Assembly (NCBI GenBank): GCA_964036315.1
Contig: OZ038509.1
Span: 25,096,705 to 25,160,704 of the forward strand
Direction of reading: 5' to 3'
DNA length: 64,000 bases
Source of the DNA: Acanthosepion esculentum
Taxonomy: Eukaryota > Mollusca > Cephalopoda > Sepiida > Sepiidae
This document shows, in pieces, positions 10,834 to 22,250 of the stretch (position 1 is its first letter; every line of letters starts with the position of its first letter). The notes under the pieces were generated by a model. That model had not been told where the DNA came from and made no database searches. It was given only the letters and a program-made list of their open reading frames with translations. The translations under genes and the position numbers were made by a program.

Positions 10834-11111
10834 AGAGTGAGAGAGAGAAAGAAAGAAAAAAAGAGAGAAAGAGATAAGGGTTTAAGTGCAGATGCCTTAT
10901 TTTAATTTTAATTCTTTTTCTTCCTCTTTTTATTTGAGAGTTATTTGCTATTTATTTACTTTTTTCCTTTAAGAGGAGTAGATAGATTCACCTATCATTC
11001 GTTTCGTACTCCTCCCCTGTCATTTGAACAGGAGTAGAGGTTTATCCCTCGTTTTCTGACAAGGATTGGGTTTCTGGTTTATTCTAAAGTCTACTTCAAC
11101 TCTATATATAT
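10834..11111. other. Spacer between the two L2 LTR copies
   Basis: Starts with a GA-rich run and continues with T-rich sequence. No coding domain is seen. It is far too short for an autonomous retrotransposon interior. Confidence 0.5.
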
Positions 11112-11485
11112 CAAATAGGAAGAAAATGAATAACAACCGACACCGAGGTTCAAGCATGACACTCTGGACATATGAATATATATATTTTTCCGCCAGGTGT
11201 ATAAATAGCGGTGTCAGGCTACTCACTGCAGTGATTATTGAGTTGAACTATCCAGTCGAAATAGTGTGAATTATTGTGTGTGGATTATTGGGGTTTTGAT
11301 TTACCGGACGTTAATCCGAGCTGCGCTACTAACAAGTTATTCACTGAAATGGTTAATTATCTTTGGTTGACTTTTACGTCTTTGTTCTTGTTAAGTATTT
11401 ATTTGCGGTTGTAATTAAATATTCTTTTATCTTAACATTGAAGTCTTGAGTTATACTTAATTATTAACGGCCACCGTACATCACA
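11112..11485 (+). mobile_element. LTR, family L2, copy 2
   Basis: Direct repeat of copy 1, with the same AGGAAGAAAATGA start, TATAAATAGCG near 11,200, the shared GAACTATCCAGTC segment and an ACGGCCACCGTACATCACA end. The copies differ at scattered sites, so they are not a very recent pair. Confidence 0.65.
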
Positions 11486-11504
11486 GGTAGGGAATAAAAT
11501 TTTT

Positions 11505-11585
11505 ATAGGATAGGAAGAAATGGAGAGCTATGTTTGCCCACGTCCTGAAGGGATATGGAACATAAAGGCAGAAGAATGGAAAGAA
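11505..11585 (+). repeat. Single LINE-A 3' tail
   Basis: One copy of the LINE-A tail (GGAGAGCTATGTTTGCCCA, then CCTGAAGGGATATGGAACAT), just downstream of LTR copy 2. Confidence 0.7.
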
Positions 11586-12570
11586 CTTTGGTACCTCAAG
11601 ATTTTATATTGCTGTAGCTCCACAGGTGCCAGTAAAGCAAAAACACAAGTGAAGAAATAAAAAAAATATCTCTGATTGAATGTGAATTTGGTAAATTTTT
11701 TTTAAACAGGAATTTTCTTTACCATTCATTGATTCTTTTTAGATGAGAACCTTCGTCCATTGTTGGGAGCAGATCTTTCTTCAGCTTTTTAGTATCTAAC
11801 ATCTTCCATTACATTTGTCAGTCTATTTAAATCCTTTGACTTGTCCATTACAACCCATTGCGTTGCTTTTATCTGCATCTAGAGAGATTATATTGGCATT
11901 ATTCTGGGGAGTTTTTCAGAGTCATTCGTTCTTCTTTGTGATATTCTGTTTGGCAAAGCGCTTACTTATCCCACTTCTCATCTTAGCTTAGCTTCGGCAT
12001 CTTTGCACCAGTTTTCTTGATTGGCACGATTATGTCTATGAAAAGAACTCACTTTATGTTAGTTGCCAAGTTCGGGCATTTGTTTCGTACCAGTTCTTCA
12101 GAAGTAACTAATAGGCAGGTATTCATTTTGGTAACTGCTTTAATGAATCGATTCCAAATGCAATCCTGTAGACTTTTATGATCTTGCAGAATTTGGAATC
12201 TTCAAGAAAGTGTTCCCAAATACAATCATTAACACATTTCAAAAATTAAAGCAGAAATGGTTGATGACTTAATCTTTGGGCTTGTTTAATGTTTACCAGG
12301 TCTACGACCCTAGAAGTGAACGTCAACCTGAATAAAACAGTAAACAAAATGGAATGAGGCTAATTGACTAAAATAGTGATGTAATCTGAACATAATAGTT
12401 TGATAAGTAGACGTCAGGCCTCATTGAACAACTGGATCACCATAATTGAACTATTGTTACTACTTTACCTACCATTAATTGTAATTAGGTTGAACATAAT
12501 TGCTTATTGAAGGCTGATCGAGCTTGGAACTGCAATGTATCCTTTGACATATTTGGGAAGGATATTAGAA
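11586..12570. other. No gene seen
   Basis: About 1 kb with no recognised coding domain or tandem unit. Confidence 0.45.
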
Positions 12571-12574
12571 TAAT

Positions 12575-13065
12575 CCAGAAGCTATACTGGCAGCAAACCA
12601 CTTTTGTATATTCACTAAATATACAGAAATAGAACAAGGTGTAAGACAAGGATGGGTCTTCTCACCAGACTTATTCAAATTATACAGTGAAGTGATTCTG
12701 AGAAAGTTAGAAGTCCTACCAGGATTCATTATTAGCAGCCATAATCTTAACAACATATGGAGATGACACAGTGTTGATAGCAGACAAAGAAAACTACAAG
12801 AACTCCTGATAGTGAAGGAAAGCAAGGAAAAGGAACTAAACATTGATAGCAAGAAGATAGAAACTATGGTTGTTAGTAAAAGGGACATGGCCCAACATGG
12901 AAATTGCAAATTCAAGATACCAAAAACAAACAGGAACAACAATTTAAATATCTGGGAATTGTTTTAACAGAGGACGGAAAATGTGACACTGAAATCTAAA
13001 GATGCATTGGGATAGCAAAAGATGCCTTCCAGAAACTAAGCAGAGTATTAAGAGAAAGAAAAACA
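12575..13065 (+). pseudogene. LINE-A reverse transcriptase fragment
   Basis: The plus strand encodes EQGVRQGWVFSPDLFKLYSE, then GFIISSHNLN and a degraded active site read as [10 protein letters not shown], followed by a LTEDGKCDTEI-like segment and a [15 protein letters not shown] segment. These match, in order, the minus-strand copy at 18,893-20,245. The catalytic box has the Ala replaced by Gly, and one stop and a shift occur. Both ends are truncated. Confidence 0.8.
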
Positions 13066-13376
13066 TCATTCATTTTTATTAAAGCTGCATCAGAGAATGA
13101 GAAAAAAGAAGAAAGAAATTGCGATATTTTTACTTTTTTGTTTGATTTTTATTGGTTAATCCTGTTTCACATGCATTTCACTTTTTAAAATCAGCATCAA
13201 TAGAATTTGTGGCATTCTGAATTCAAGGAGAGATGATGTGCCCTTCTGAAGTTCCATAAAATTAACGGATTCCAAGCATAACTGAAAAACTGTTGATACA
13301 TGCGAAAAACAACCAAACATAATGTCTACCAGACACACACACACACATTTTTACATGCATACCATTTGCTTTAGAT
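13066..13376. other. No gene seen
   Basis: AT-rich link between LINE-A and LINE-B fragments. It includes a short (CA)n near 13,334. Confidence 0.45.
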
Positions 13377-13910
13377 TTTTTTTTTTTTTTTTTTTTTAAG
13401 CATATCACCCCAAGCAAGGCTGGAGGACACTATCACGCAAGGGGTTAAAGAAGGGTTGGAGGAAGAGCAGATAGGAGTGGTAAAGGAGAGGATGTTGTGA
13501 AAGAGAAAGACAGTGGGTCGATCAAGGCAAGGGGGTTACAGAAGATTTGGAGTGAGAGCAGATAGGAATGAAAAATGAAAGGATGTGGAGAAGGGAAGTG
13601 GATAGATCAAGGCAACTGGAGATGTCGATTGATGCTACACTTAAACCGTTGGAGATTGTATTTGTCAGGGAAACAGTAATAGGGAAGGGAGTTCCATAGG
13701 CGAGATGTGCGAGACATGAAGCTATTAGAGTAGAAGAGACGTCTACATCTAACAGTTTCCATGGTGTAGGGGTGGGAGCGGGATGCCAGCCTTGTGGGGT
13801 GTTTAAATTCACGAGGCCTGGGGACAAGCGAAAGCAGTGGTGATGTAATATAATGTTTTGGATGTGTGTTTATAGTTAGTAATATTGTTATTAGTAGACT
13901 CACAAAGTAG
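13377..13910 (-). pseudogene. LINE-B 3' end with poly(A)
   Basis: On the minus strand the frame carries LVPRPREFKHPTRLASRSHP, then ETVRCRRLFYSNSF and SRTSRLWNSLP, ending RHLQLP, the C-terminus of this LINE family. The 3' untranslated part follows and ends in a 20-odd base T-run at 13,377-13,399, which is a poly(A) tail on the coding strand. A matching 3' end is at 46,850. The copy is 5'-truncated, typical of LINE insertion. Confidence 0.8.
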
Positions 13911-14155
13911 ATTCGATGTAAAGAATTGTTCTTTTTTTAATTAGGGCGTCATTTGTAAAAATTAAATTTATGGCCAGTGTTGTTCCTATGTATTACATGA
14001 GAGTTTAAGGGGTTTGTCTAAATATAAATTATTTTTAAATATAAAAGTGAAAATAGAAGTCAACATTTAGGGGCGACAGTCTGTTTCATGCTAGATGTTG
14101 ACTTCTATGTTCACATTTATATTTACACACGCTCTATCTCTGATAGTCATGTATT
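13911..14155. other. No gene seen
   Basis: AT-rich stretch before the Copia fossil. GTTGACTTCTATGTTCAC (14,096-14,113) and GTGAAAATAGAAGTCAAC (14,047-14,064) form a short imperfect inverted pair. Confidence 0.35.
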
Positions 14156-14159
14156 TGCA

Positions 14160-15025
14160 GTTAAAACCAAACAAACTGCCAAGTTCCAATACATAGGATT
14201 AGATATAAAAGAAGAATAGTGAGAATATCAAACTTGGACAGAATGAGAATGTAAAGAATTGAAAATATATTCCAGTAGAAGCAGGAAAGAAACTTAAAGA
14301 TGCAATTTCCACAACAGAAATTACTGAAATCAGGCAAATTATTGGTCAACTTAACTGGCTGGCCACCCAAACCAGACCTGATCTAAGTTATGATTTTAGT
14401 GCATTAAGATCCATTCTAAAACAACAAAATGTAGAATGTATAAAACAAACCAATAGAGTAGTTAAGAAAGCAAAAAAGGAAAAATCACAGATAGACATCC
14501 CTGACTGAGGAAACCTTGAGCATTTAAAAATTGTTGCATATAGTGATGCTTCTTTTGCTAATTTGACAGATGGAGGATCACAAGGTAGCTATATAATCTT
14601 TTTGGTAGGAAATCATAATAAATATATGCCCATCGCATGGCAATCCAAGCGCATTAGAAGGGTGGTCAAAAGTACACTGGCTGCTGAAACTCTAGCCATG
14701 GTTGACATGTCAGAAGCCTGCCTGTTTTACAGAAAACTATTATTAGAACGACTGCAACTAAAAGATGAAACTGGGAACATTAAGATCATATGCAAAACTG
14801 ACAATTTCTGTCTCTATGACTCAGTACATTCATCAACACAGATTTTGGACAAGAGACTTTGCATCAAGATGGCCATTTTGAGAGAAGTATTGGACTGAAA
14901 GGAAATTGCAAAGTTCTCTTGGATACCAACTGATGAACAAGTTGCAGACTCCTTGACAAAGAAAGGAGTACCATCATTTAAAATCCTTGGCTTTATATCA
15001 GAACCCAAGGAATCATCTGTTTAAT
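14160..15025 (+). pseudogene. Copia-type retrotransposon: RT end and RNase H
   Basis: The frame reads KFQYIGLDIKEE, then IRQIIGQLNWLATQTRPDLS (the connection region of Copia polyproteins), IVAYSDASFANLTDGGSQGS, PIAWQSKRIRRVVKSTLAAE and FSWIPTDEQVADSLTKKG. The DAS, the AAE and the late D of Ty1/Copia RNase H are all visible, and the frame ends near the natural C-terminus. Stops occur at about 14,208, 14,505 and 14,896. Integrase and most of the RT are gone. LTRs were not identified with certainty. Confidence 0.8.
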
Positions 15026-15279
15026 AAATTCAAAATTTTTTAAATTCTTTTTTTCAGATGGTTATCTGAAAGAAGAAAGAAAAGAAAAAAGGGGAAGAAT
15101 TGTTAATCAACGTGAAGTTGTCACTTGTACCTTCTCCATGAGTGAGGTACGATTGAGGCGAAAACGCTGGGGTAGGGACAGTTGGTTACCACCACGAGGT
15201 GTTCGAAGGTCGCTAAATATATTCTTTCTCCACGCACACGTCTTGTTGGAGTCATTTATTTGAATTCACACTAAGGATA
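15026..15279. other. Possible 3' region of the Copia fossil
   Basis: A purine-rich stretch (AGAAGAAAGAAAAG) resembling a polypurine tract follows the stop, then TTGTTAATCAACGTG. Retrotransposon LTRs usually begin right after such a tract, but no second copy exists in the window to confirm it. Confidence 0.35.
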
Positions 15280-15602
15280 TTAGCACGTAAGTGAATGTAA
15301 TGGATTCAACTGGAATTCGAACTCGGCTCTCCGATTCTTCAATTCGAGCCACTATCCATTACTCCTTTTTCCCCTCAGTAGGTTGCCATTTCTTTCTGCA
15401 GTAGACCAGTTGCCATCCAAGGCTATAGAACCTGGTCTGTCCTGTTATTTACCCATAGCTGGGGGGGGAAGAAGAGGATTCATACCATTCCCAAGGGTAT
15501 TAGAACGTCAGTGAATGTAATGTATTCAACTGGAATTCGAACTTGGCTCTCCGATTCCTCAAACTGAGCCGCTATCCATTATTCCGCCATGCCTCCTATT
15601 AC
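15280..15602 (-). repeat. tRNA-derived SINE S1 plus second partial head
   Basis: On the minus strand a full SINE runs from about 15,602 (GGCATGGCGGAATAATGGATA) through a box B-like GTTCGAATTCC to GAAAGAAATGGCAACC near 15,380. A second S1 head starts at about 15,367 and ends near 15,285. It belongs to the same family as 3,578-3,810. The two heads in the same orientation suggest a tandem or read-through dimer. Confidence 0.8.
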
Positions 15603-15885
15603 TGCCATATAGGAGAACTGATATCACATAACACTTCAGTGCTCTTTTCTAACGTTTTTCTGTCTCTTCTTAGCTTTTCAAAAGAGTCCTCGGATTTCAG
15701 TGTTGCACTTTCTGTCTTCTGTTACAACACTTCCCAGATATTTAAATTTTGTCCTTGTTTGATTTTGGTATACACTATTTGTAATTTGCATTTTAGACTC
15801 ACTCTTTTGCTGACAACCATGCATTTTGTCTTCTTGTAGTTTATATTTAGTCCTTTCTTCTTGCTTTCCTTCACTAGCTTAAAGA
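15603..15885 (-). pseudogene. LINE-A RT fragment
   Basis: The minus strand matches the LINE-A stretch just after the catalytic box (the KTKCMVVSKR-like segment, the LGSVL-like region and the segment before the SVLLYG motif). It abuts the SINE, which may have inserted at its edge. Confidence 0.65.
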
Positions 15886-16195
15886 ATAAAAAAACACAAA
15901 AAATATAGTGTCAGTCATTAATTCACCCGCAAGAAATAGCAAAGAAAATATCTTTACAGAAGGATGATAAAAAAAATGCCAGGCTTGTTTTTTTTGCATA
16001 GACTGGCCATAAAAGTTCCCCTAACATAGATTGTATGTCCATTTATACTATTTAGAAAGTCAAGAATACCAGAGACATGGTTAATGAAACCCAGGGAAAG
16101 CAGGAGAGTTACAGAGTCAACAAGAAAAGAAATATGCATATCATTAACAGAATGGAAGAAAAGAACTTAAAAAAACCCAAAGAAATTGGACTGAG
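15886..16195. other. No gene seen
   Basis: AT-rich, no recognised feature. Confidence 0.45.
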
Positions 16196-16196
16196 A

Positions 16197-17190
16197 GGAA
16201 AAGTTAAATTATTTAAAAAGTAAAAATCAGAATTGCAGGAAATTATTTTAAAAAGAGGGGTGGGAAAATAATTAAATGGACAGTGCAATGGAACTGAAAT
16301 GAGAATGTCAGGAAATTATTTTAAAAAGAGGGGTGGTAAAGTAATTAAATGGACAGTGGGATGGAACTGAAATGGGAATGTCAGGAAATTATTTTAAAAA
16401 GAGGTGTGGGAAAGTAATTAAATGAACAGTGGGATGAAACTGAAATCAGAATGTCAGGAAATTATTTTAAAAAGAGGGATGGAACTGAAATCAGAATGTC
16501 AGGAAATTATTTTAAAAGGAGGGGTGGGAAAGTAATTAAATGGACAGTGGGATGGAACTGAAATCAGAATGTCAGGAAATTATTTTAAAAAGAGGGATGG
16601 GAAAGTAATTAAATGGACAGTGGGATGGAACTGAAATCAGAATGTCAGGAAATTATTTTAAAAAGAGGGATGGAACTGAAATCAGAATGTCAGGAAATTA
16701 TTTTAAAAAGAGGGGTGGGAAAGTAATTAAATGGACAGTGGGATGGAATTTAAATCAGAATGACAGGAAATTATTTTAAAAAGAGGGGTGGGAAACTACT
16801 TAATTGGACAGTGACATGGAACTGAAATCATAACTATAGGAAATTATTTAAAAAGAAAAAGGGGAAGGGAAACTACTCAAAAGTGGGATGTAACTGAAAT
16901 CAGAATGGTAGGAAATTATTTAAAAAGACAAAACTTTGGGAACTACTTAGAAGAACAGTGTGGCAGTGAATTGAAACCAGAATGGTAGGAAATTATTTAA
17001 ATAGAAAAAGGGGAGGGAAAATACTTAAAAGTACTTTGGGAGGGAACTGAAATCATAATGGTATGAAATTATTTTACAAAAAAAGAGGAGGAAACTACTT
17101 AAAAGTACAGTAGGATAGAGGTGAAATCAATATGGCAGGAAATTATTTAAAAAGGCAAAAGAGAGGGAAACTATTTAAAAGTATAGTGGG
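16197..17190. repeat. Minisatellite, 73-bp unit, about 14 copies
   Basis: Units carry GTCAGGAAATTATTTTAAAA, AGAGGGGTGGGAAAGTAATT and AAATGGACAGTGGGATGGAA. Starts at 16,307, 16,380 and 16,453 give a 73-base period. Some units are about 45 bases because the AGTAATTAAATGGACAG part is missing. Copies from 16,800 onward are increasingly diverged up to the mariner junction. Confidence 0.9.
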
Positions 17191-17957
17191 AGGTAAATGG
17201 GTGCCTCATGAATTGTCTGAAAACAACCTCAAATACCGAGTTGACATCTGTTCTTCTCTCCATTCTCGCCACCTGGTTTCACTTTTTTTCGATAGACTTG
17301 TGACTGGCGATGAAAAATGGATCTTTTATCAAAATGTTAAGCATCGTAGACAGTGGCTTGGTAAAGGGGAAGGACCCCAGCCACAGCCAAGAAGGGAACT
17401 TCATGGGCAAAAGGTTCTTCTTTCAATCTGGTGGGATTGCCAAGGAATAATCCACTTTGAATTCTTACCACCTAATGCAACAATTAATGCTCAAATATAC
17501 TGTCAGAAATTAGAGCGTTTGAACCAAGCTTTGAGGAAAAAAGACCGGCTCTAGTGGATCGAAAATGGGTGATGTTTCATCAGGACAATGCGCGACCACA
17601 CACAGCAAAAATCACGTCACAAAAGATCAAAGAACTTGATTGGGAGAAAATTCCTCATCCATGCTATTCTCCTGACCTTGCTCCTTCAGACTACCATTTG
17701 TTTTGTAGCTTACAGAATCATTTGGAAGAAACAACTTTTGTAACACAGGAAGAGGTTAAAACTGACATTTGTAAGTTCTTCGAATCAAAGACAAAAGAAT
17801 TTTCCAGTAATGGAATTAGTAAGCTTGTTAATAGATGGAAGGAAGTCATAGGTAATCAGGGAAAATACATTGTTGCTTGAATCTGTAATTCAATGTAACA
17901 TTTGGTCACTTGTTTTCTTTATTCAAAAATCGGACAGAACTTATGGGATGACCTGAT
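17191..17957 (+). pseudogene. Mariner transposase, 5'-truncated, frameshifted
   Basis: Two frames, 17,191-17,554 and 17,554-17,880, give the catalytic two-thirds of a mariner transposase. TGDEKWI holds the first Asp, HQDNARPH the second, and YSPDLAPSDYHLF the third. There are 34 residues between the second and third Asp, the D34D signature of mariner. The frame break sits at an A-run (17,537-17,542), where one extra base explains the shift. The N-terminal DNA-binding domain is replaced by the 73-bp minisatellite. A likely 3' terminal repeat, ending GGGATGACCTGA, lies at about 17,930-17,956. Confidence 0.9.
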
Positions 17958-18069
17958 AGATGGAAGGAAGTCATAGATAATCAGGGAAAATACATTGTTG
18001 ATTGAATCTGTAATTCAATGTAACATTTGGTCACTTGTTTTCTTTATTCAAAATTCGGACAGAACTTAT
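17831..18069 (+). repeat. Direct duplication of the mariner 3' end
   Basis: TAGATGGAAGGAAGTCATAG through CGGACAGAACTTATG (17,831-17,945) is repeated at 17,957-18,069 with few changes. The duplication covers the transposase C-terminus and terminal-repeat region. Confidence 0.85.
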
Positions 18070-18180
18070 GATAGGTTGAGTTTTCCTAGCAGTTCAAACA
18101 GATCCTTGGGCCATACTTTTGCATACTCTATAAAACATAAGTACACGTCCTTCTGCATTTGTATTGCTCCCTGTTGAGAT
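18070..18180 (-). pseudogene. Short LINE-A fragment
   Basis: About 110 bases match the minus-strand LINE-A region at 20,100-20,210 (CTATAAAACATA-GTACAC segment). It abuts the duplicated mariner end. Confidence 0.65.
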
Positions 18181-18599
18181 TGACTTCTGATAAAAACCAA
18201 TGTACAATGGCTCCGTACTGACAAAACTAATTAATGATAGAATTCATGATGAGAAATATACAACATTTGTACTGTCTTGGAGAGGAGGGATTTTGGTTGC
18301 CAAGTTTTTAAATTTTGTGAATTCTTTCCCAATACCTGGAAATTCTGTTTTTGCTGCTTTTTAAGGTAATGTTAGATGAGGTTCTGTTTTTGTATCCATC
18401 ACAGTCAGTAGACAAGATTGGATACTGTCTGTGCGAATGTCACAATCTTAATCCAACAGAGCTGCCAATTTGTAGACAAGCAATAATCTACAAAATTAAG
18501 TCTATAAAATATTTGCAGTGAAAAGAAAGCAAAAAGAAATTGAGCCAATGACAAATAAGATATAGCCATTATATAAGAATTCTCTTAGCACACATTAAA
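18181..18599. other. No gene seen
   Basis: No recognised domain or repeat. Confidence 0.45.
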
Positions 18600-18840
18600 T
18601 GCTGCCAATACCTCATTAATAATGGACCATTCCATTTTTGATCACGGAAAGATAGAAAAGACATATCAAAGATGCTGTTTGGTTTCAGTGAGAAAAAGAA
18701 AGGGAAAATAGAAGAGGAGTTGATAATGCTCTTATGCGTTTAATGTCTGCTTCAGCAAAATGAAAAACTTATCAATTTCAAATTATTTCATTTGTACCCT
18801 CTTACTTCTTTAAATAATGACCTGCATGCATACCTAATGA
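18600..18840. repeat. Dispersed repeat C, copy 1
   Basis: Matches 44,050-44,315 in the same orientation: AATAATGGACCATT, GGCTTCAGTGAGAAAAAGAA-like, TAATGCTCT-ATGC-TTTAATG and TCTGCTTCAG are shared. Family unknown. Confidence 0.7.
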
Positions 18841-18892
18841 TTCTTATTACAATAATTGGTTAAAGTTGTTAAGCTCAAATATTTCTTTTTCT

Positions 18893-20245
18893 TCTTTTAC
18901 GTGCCTTGCCCCTTCAGGACGTAGGCGATCATAACTCTCCACATCATCCTGACGCTTGTAGCTCTTATTAAATTTTGTCATTTCATTATTTCTCCTAAAC
19001 CTCATTCTATCATCCATTTACTCAAGCTCATCAAGTAAGTCATGCACTGCTTTCCTCTTTCTCCCAATCTGCCCTGTGAGTATCAGATTCTCCAAGCTCT
19101 CTTTCCTCATTATGCACCCCAGAAATTTCAACTGCCTCTTTCTGATTTTAAGTAGGTTCTCTCTAAAGCCTTGTTGTTGCTCACATTTTTGGCCCATAGT
19201 ATCCTCAGCAACTTTCTATAGAACCACCTTTCTGATGCTTCAAGTCTCTTCTTCATCTTTAAGGAGATTGTCCAGCATTTGCTGCCATACAGGAGGACTG
19301 ATATTATGTAACAGTTCAGATCTCTTTTCTTTGTTTCTGATGCTTCAAGTCTCTTCTTCATCTGTGAGAAGATTGTCCAGTATTCACTGCCATATAGGAG
19401 GACTGATATTACGTAACAGTTCAGATCTCTTTTCTTTGTTTCTGATGCTTCAAGTCTTTTCTTCATCTTTCAGGAGATTGTCAAGCATTTGCTGCCATGC
19501 AGGAGGATAGATATCACGTAACAGTTCAGCACTCTTTTCTTTGTTTCTAACAAAGTTTTTCTGTCTCTTAATACTCTGCTTAGCTTCTGGAATGCTTCTT
19601 TGGCCATCCCAATATGTCTTTGGATCTCAGTGTCACACTTTCTGTCCTCTGTTAGAACACTTCCCAGATAGTTAAATTTTTGTGGTCGTTTGATTTTAAT
19701 ATCCCCGATTTGTAACTTGCATTTTGGGCTCATCCTTTTGCTGACGATCAGGCATTCTGTTTTCTTGCAGTTTATGTTTAGTCGTTTCTTCTCATTTTCC
19801 TTCACTACCTCCTGTAGGAACTTTTGTAGCTTCCTTTTCATGTCTGCTATCAACACTGTGTCATCTGCATATCTTATGTTAAGATTGTGGCTGCCAATAA
19901 TGAATCCTAGTAGGAGTTCTAATTCTCTCAGAATTGGCTTGCTGTATATGTTGAATAAATCCGGAGAGAAGACACATCCTTGTCTTACACCCCTTTCTAT
20001 TTTTGTATATATCTGCTGAAGTCATTTTCTTTCAATACGCAGGCAGTTTGCTGCCAGGTATAGATTCTTGATTATTCAAATATCCTTCCCAAATATGTCA
20101 AGGTTCCTGAGCAACTCTGACAGATCTTTGTGGCACACTTTAGCAAATGCCTTTGTGTTATCTATAAAACATAGGTACACATCCTTCTGTATTTGTATTA
20201 CTCTTTCTGATATCCATTAAGCATAAATATTGCATTCCTTGTTCC
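18893..20245 (-). pseudogene. LINE-A (RTE-like) ORF2: reverse transcriptase to 3' tail
   Basis: This is the fullest LINE-A copy. On the minus strand, from 20,200 downward, it encodes a [13 protein letters not shown] catalytic box (19,851-19,874), then [54 protein letters not shown], a [13 protein letters not shown] segment, the post-RT MKKRLEASE region and the RKLWRAMI-like 3' end near 18,930. RTE/BovB elements have this order, and the tail is short. A 35-residue segment is present three times (19,234-19,548). Stops break the frame; the endonuclease and N-terminal half are missing. Confidence 0.85.
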
Positions 20246-21244
20246 GGTGTCTCGTCCTATCTCTGGACTGATTCTGTTGCATGCTCTCAGATATTTACTG
20301 ATGCAATAACCAAATTTCTATGAGTATTTTATAGTTGTATAAAGTGGAAGGTGCTTATTCACCATTAATTTAAGAATTATGATTCATCAGAAAATTAAAA
20401 TAGAAAACAGTGAGATTTTCAAAGGTATTTCCATTATCAATAGATAATATGTAAAACATTAGCATTTAAAATGGAGACCTATTTTACAATTAGATGAAAC
20501 TATTAACCAATGAGCCCCAACAAAAAAAAAATTTGAAGGGGTACAAAACTTAAAACAAGCATTTAAAAGAAATTAAAACAAGTATCTTCAATAAAATGAG
20601 AGAAAAAAAATTAAAAAAAAAGAAATGTTCCAGTTACAAACGAAAAACGGAAATTTGGGTAAAATAAAAATAGAAGAATATATGATGATAAAAAAAAGAA
20701 ACGATTTGAAACTTCATTCAAAACTCCATGTTTAATGTTGCTTTGCAGATTTGAAATTATATTTCTATAAACCCCCCACCCTGCCAACTCAGAGAATTGT
20801 AAGTGTAGTGATCAAAATAACCTGCACATGTGGTTATAACAATGTAAACATCAGTTTAGTCAGATGATGTCCTAAAGGATGAAACCTGTCACATGAAAAA
20901 TATTTCCACTTTGTCATTAACTTTCCTAACAAAAGATTCTATGAACACAAAACAACACACTCAATGCATTCATTGTAATAGGAATGGCCATAATTTCAAC
21001 TTATAGAATGAAGTCTTTAATTAAAAGGGAAAGCAATTTAAGGTGAATATATATTGAAAGTTCATTAATTTCAGAATCTTCCATGATGAATTTATTATAC
21101 AATATATCTGCTCTCCTCACAAAACTACTGCTATGAAAATATGAGAATTCAAAACAAAGATGATAACTAAATTAAATTGGTTAAGTTAATCATCTGCTTA
21201 CAATGAATGCTAAAGATTACAATTAAAAGCTAATTATCCCTGAA
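20246..21244. other. No gene seen
   Basis: AT-rich with A-runs. A weak hammerhead-like string at 20,861-20,892 is discussed as a finding. Translated fragments around it (ITCTCGYNN..) faintly recall PLE GIY-YIG starts but cannot be supported. Confidence 0.4.
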
Positions 21245-22085
21245 TAATAATTTGATTTGTTTGTTTAATGGCATATCAACTCTTTATGGGTCATTTAATA
21301 GTGAAATTTAATTTTCTTGTGATCTGTGAAATAATAAAAATATATGTTATTCTGCTTTCACAATTGAATACATGGTAGATGATACTCAGCTTTTGAGCAT
21401 ATACATGTTTGTGTGGAAATAATTACTAGAGGAAGTGATATGTGTGTTATATATTGTAGTTTTGTTGAAGTTATATTTTTGAATACAGTTTGATTTATTT
21501 ATGAAATTGTAGGATATTATATGAATGTTTAATGACACATCAATTCCTTCATGGGTCATTTAATGCTAAAATTTAATTATTAGAGGCAGTGATATGTGTG
21601 TTTTATGTTGTAGTTTAGTTGAAGTTATATTTTGGACTACAGTTTGATTTTCTTAAGAAATTGTAGGACATTATATGGATTAATGTTATGAAAGAGTTCT
21701 TTCATGTTGATTGATTGCTTGAATTTGTTTAGCGGCATATCAGTAAATCTATGGGTTATTTATTGCTGAAATCCAAATATTATGAATGCAATTGTATGCC
21801 TTCAACAACAGATAAAATGTATTGCTGGTCATTTTACTATAAATATGTATTGCTGGTATTTTAACTATGAAAATGTAATTTTATACTTTTATAGTCTTTA
21901 GTTTTGTATGGGGGGGGGTCACTATTTACACATATCTGTGACCCCAACAGGTGCTACCACCCCCAGTTAGGGGGGACCTGGGAACAACAGCAATTAAGAG
22001 GTGGTTCCACACTCCCCAAAACCTCCATTCTCTCGATCAGAGGCCTTGCTGCCAGATGTAGTTTGTCATCATTACCCAGGAAATA
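21245..22085 (+). repeat. Dispersed repeat D, partial copies plus one long copy
   Basis: Fragments with CATATCAA..GGGTCATTTAATG occur at 21,265-21,310 and 21,530-21,570, and a longer copy spans 21,715-22,085. The long copy ends in a GC-richer module (GACCCCAACAGGTGC, CACCCCCAGTTAGG, CAGAGGCCTTGCTGCCAG). The same order is found at 45,240-46,075, 48,895-49,115 and 61,910-62,215. A 60-codon frame through the module differs between copies and is not a gene. Between the partial copies, a roughly 100-base segment (GTGATATGTGTGTT.. GTTGAAGTTATATTTT) is also duplicated. Confidence 0.75.
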
Positions 22086-22250
22086 ACTTAAGAAGAAGCA
22101 AGAAACTGGAAGAGGGTTTCAGAGTGTGAGAAAAGAAACTATTAAGACAGAAGTTCCAGTTATATCTAGCAATTTCAAAAGTAAAACGATGAGACCTAAC
22201 TGCCAATCTAGTAGTATGAATAAATTCAATGGAAAGCCATGATTTCTGAC
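22086..22250 (-). pseudogene. Short LINE-B fragment
   Basis: Minus-strand segment like the C-terminal LINE-B region. AGACCTAACTGCCAATCTAG is shared with 8,071-8,090 in the same relative place. Heavily degraded. Confidence 0.55.
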
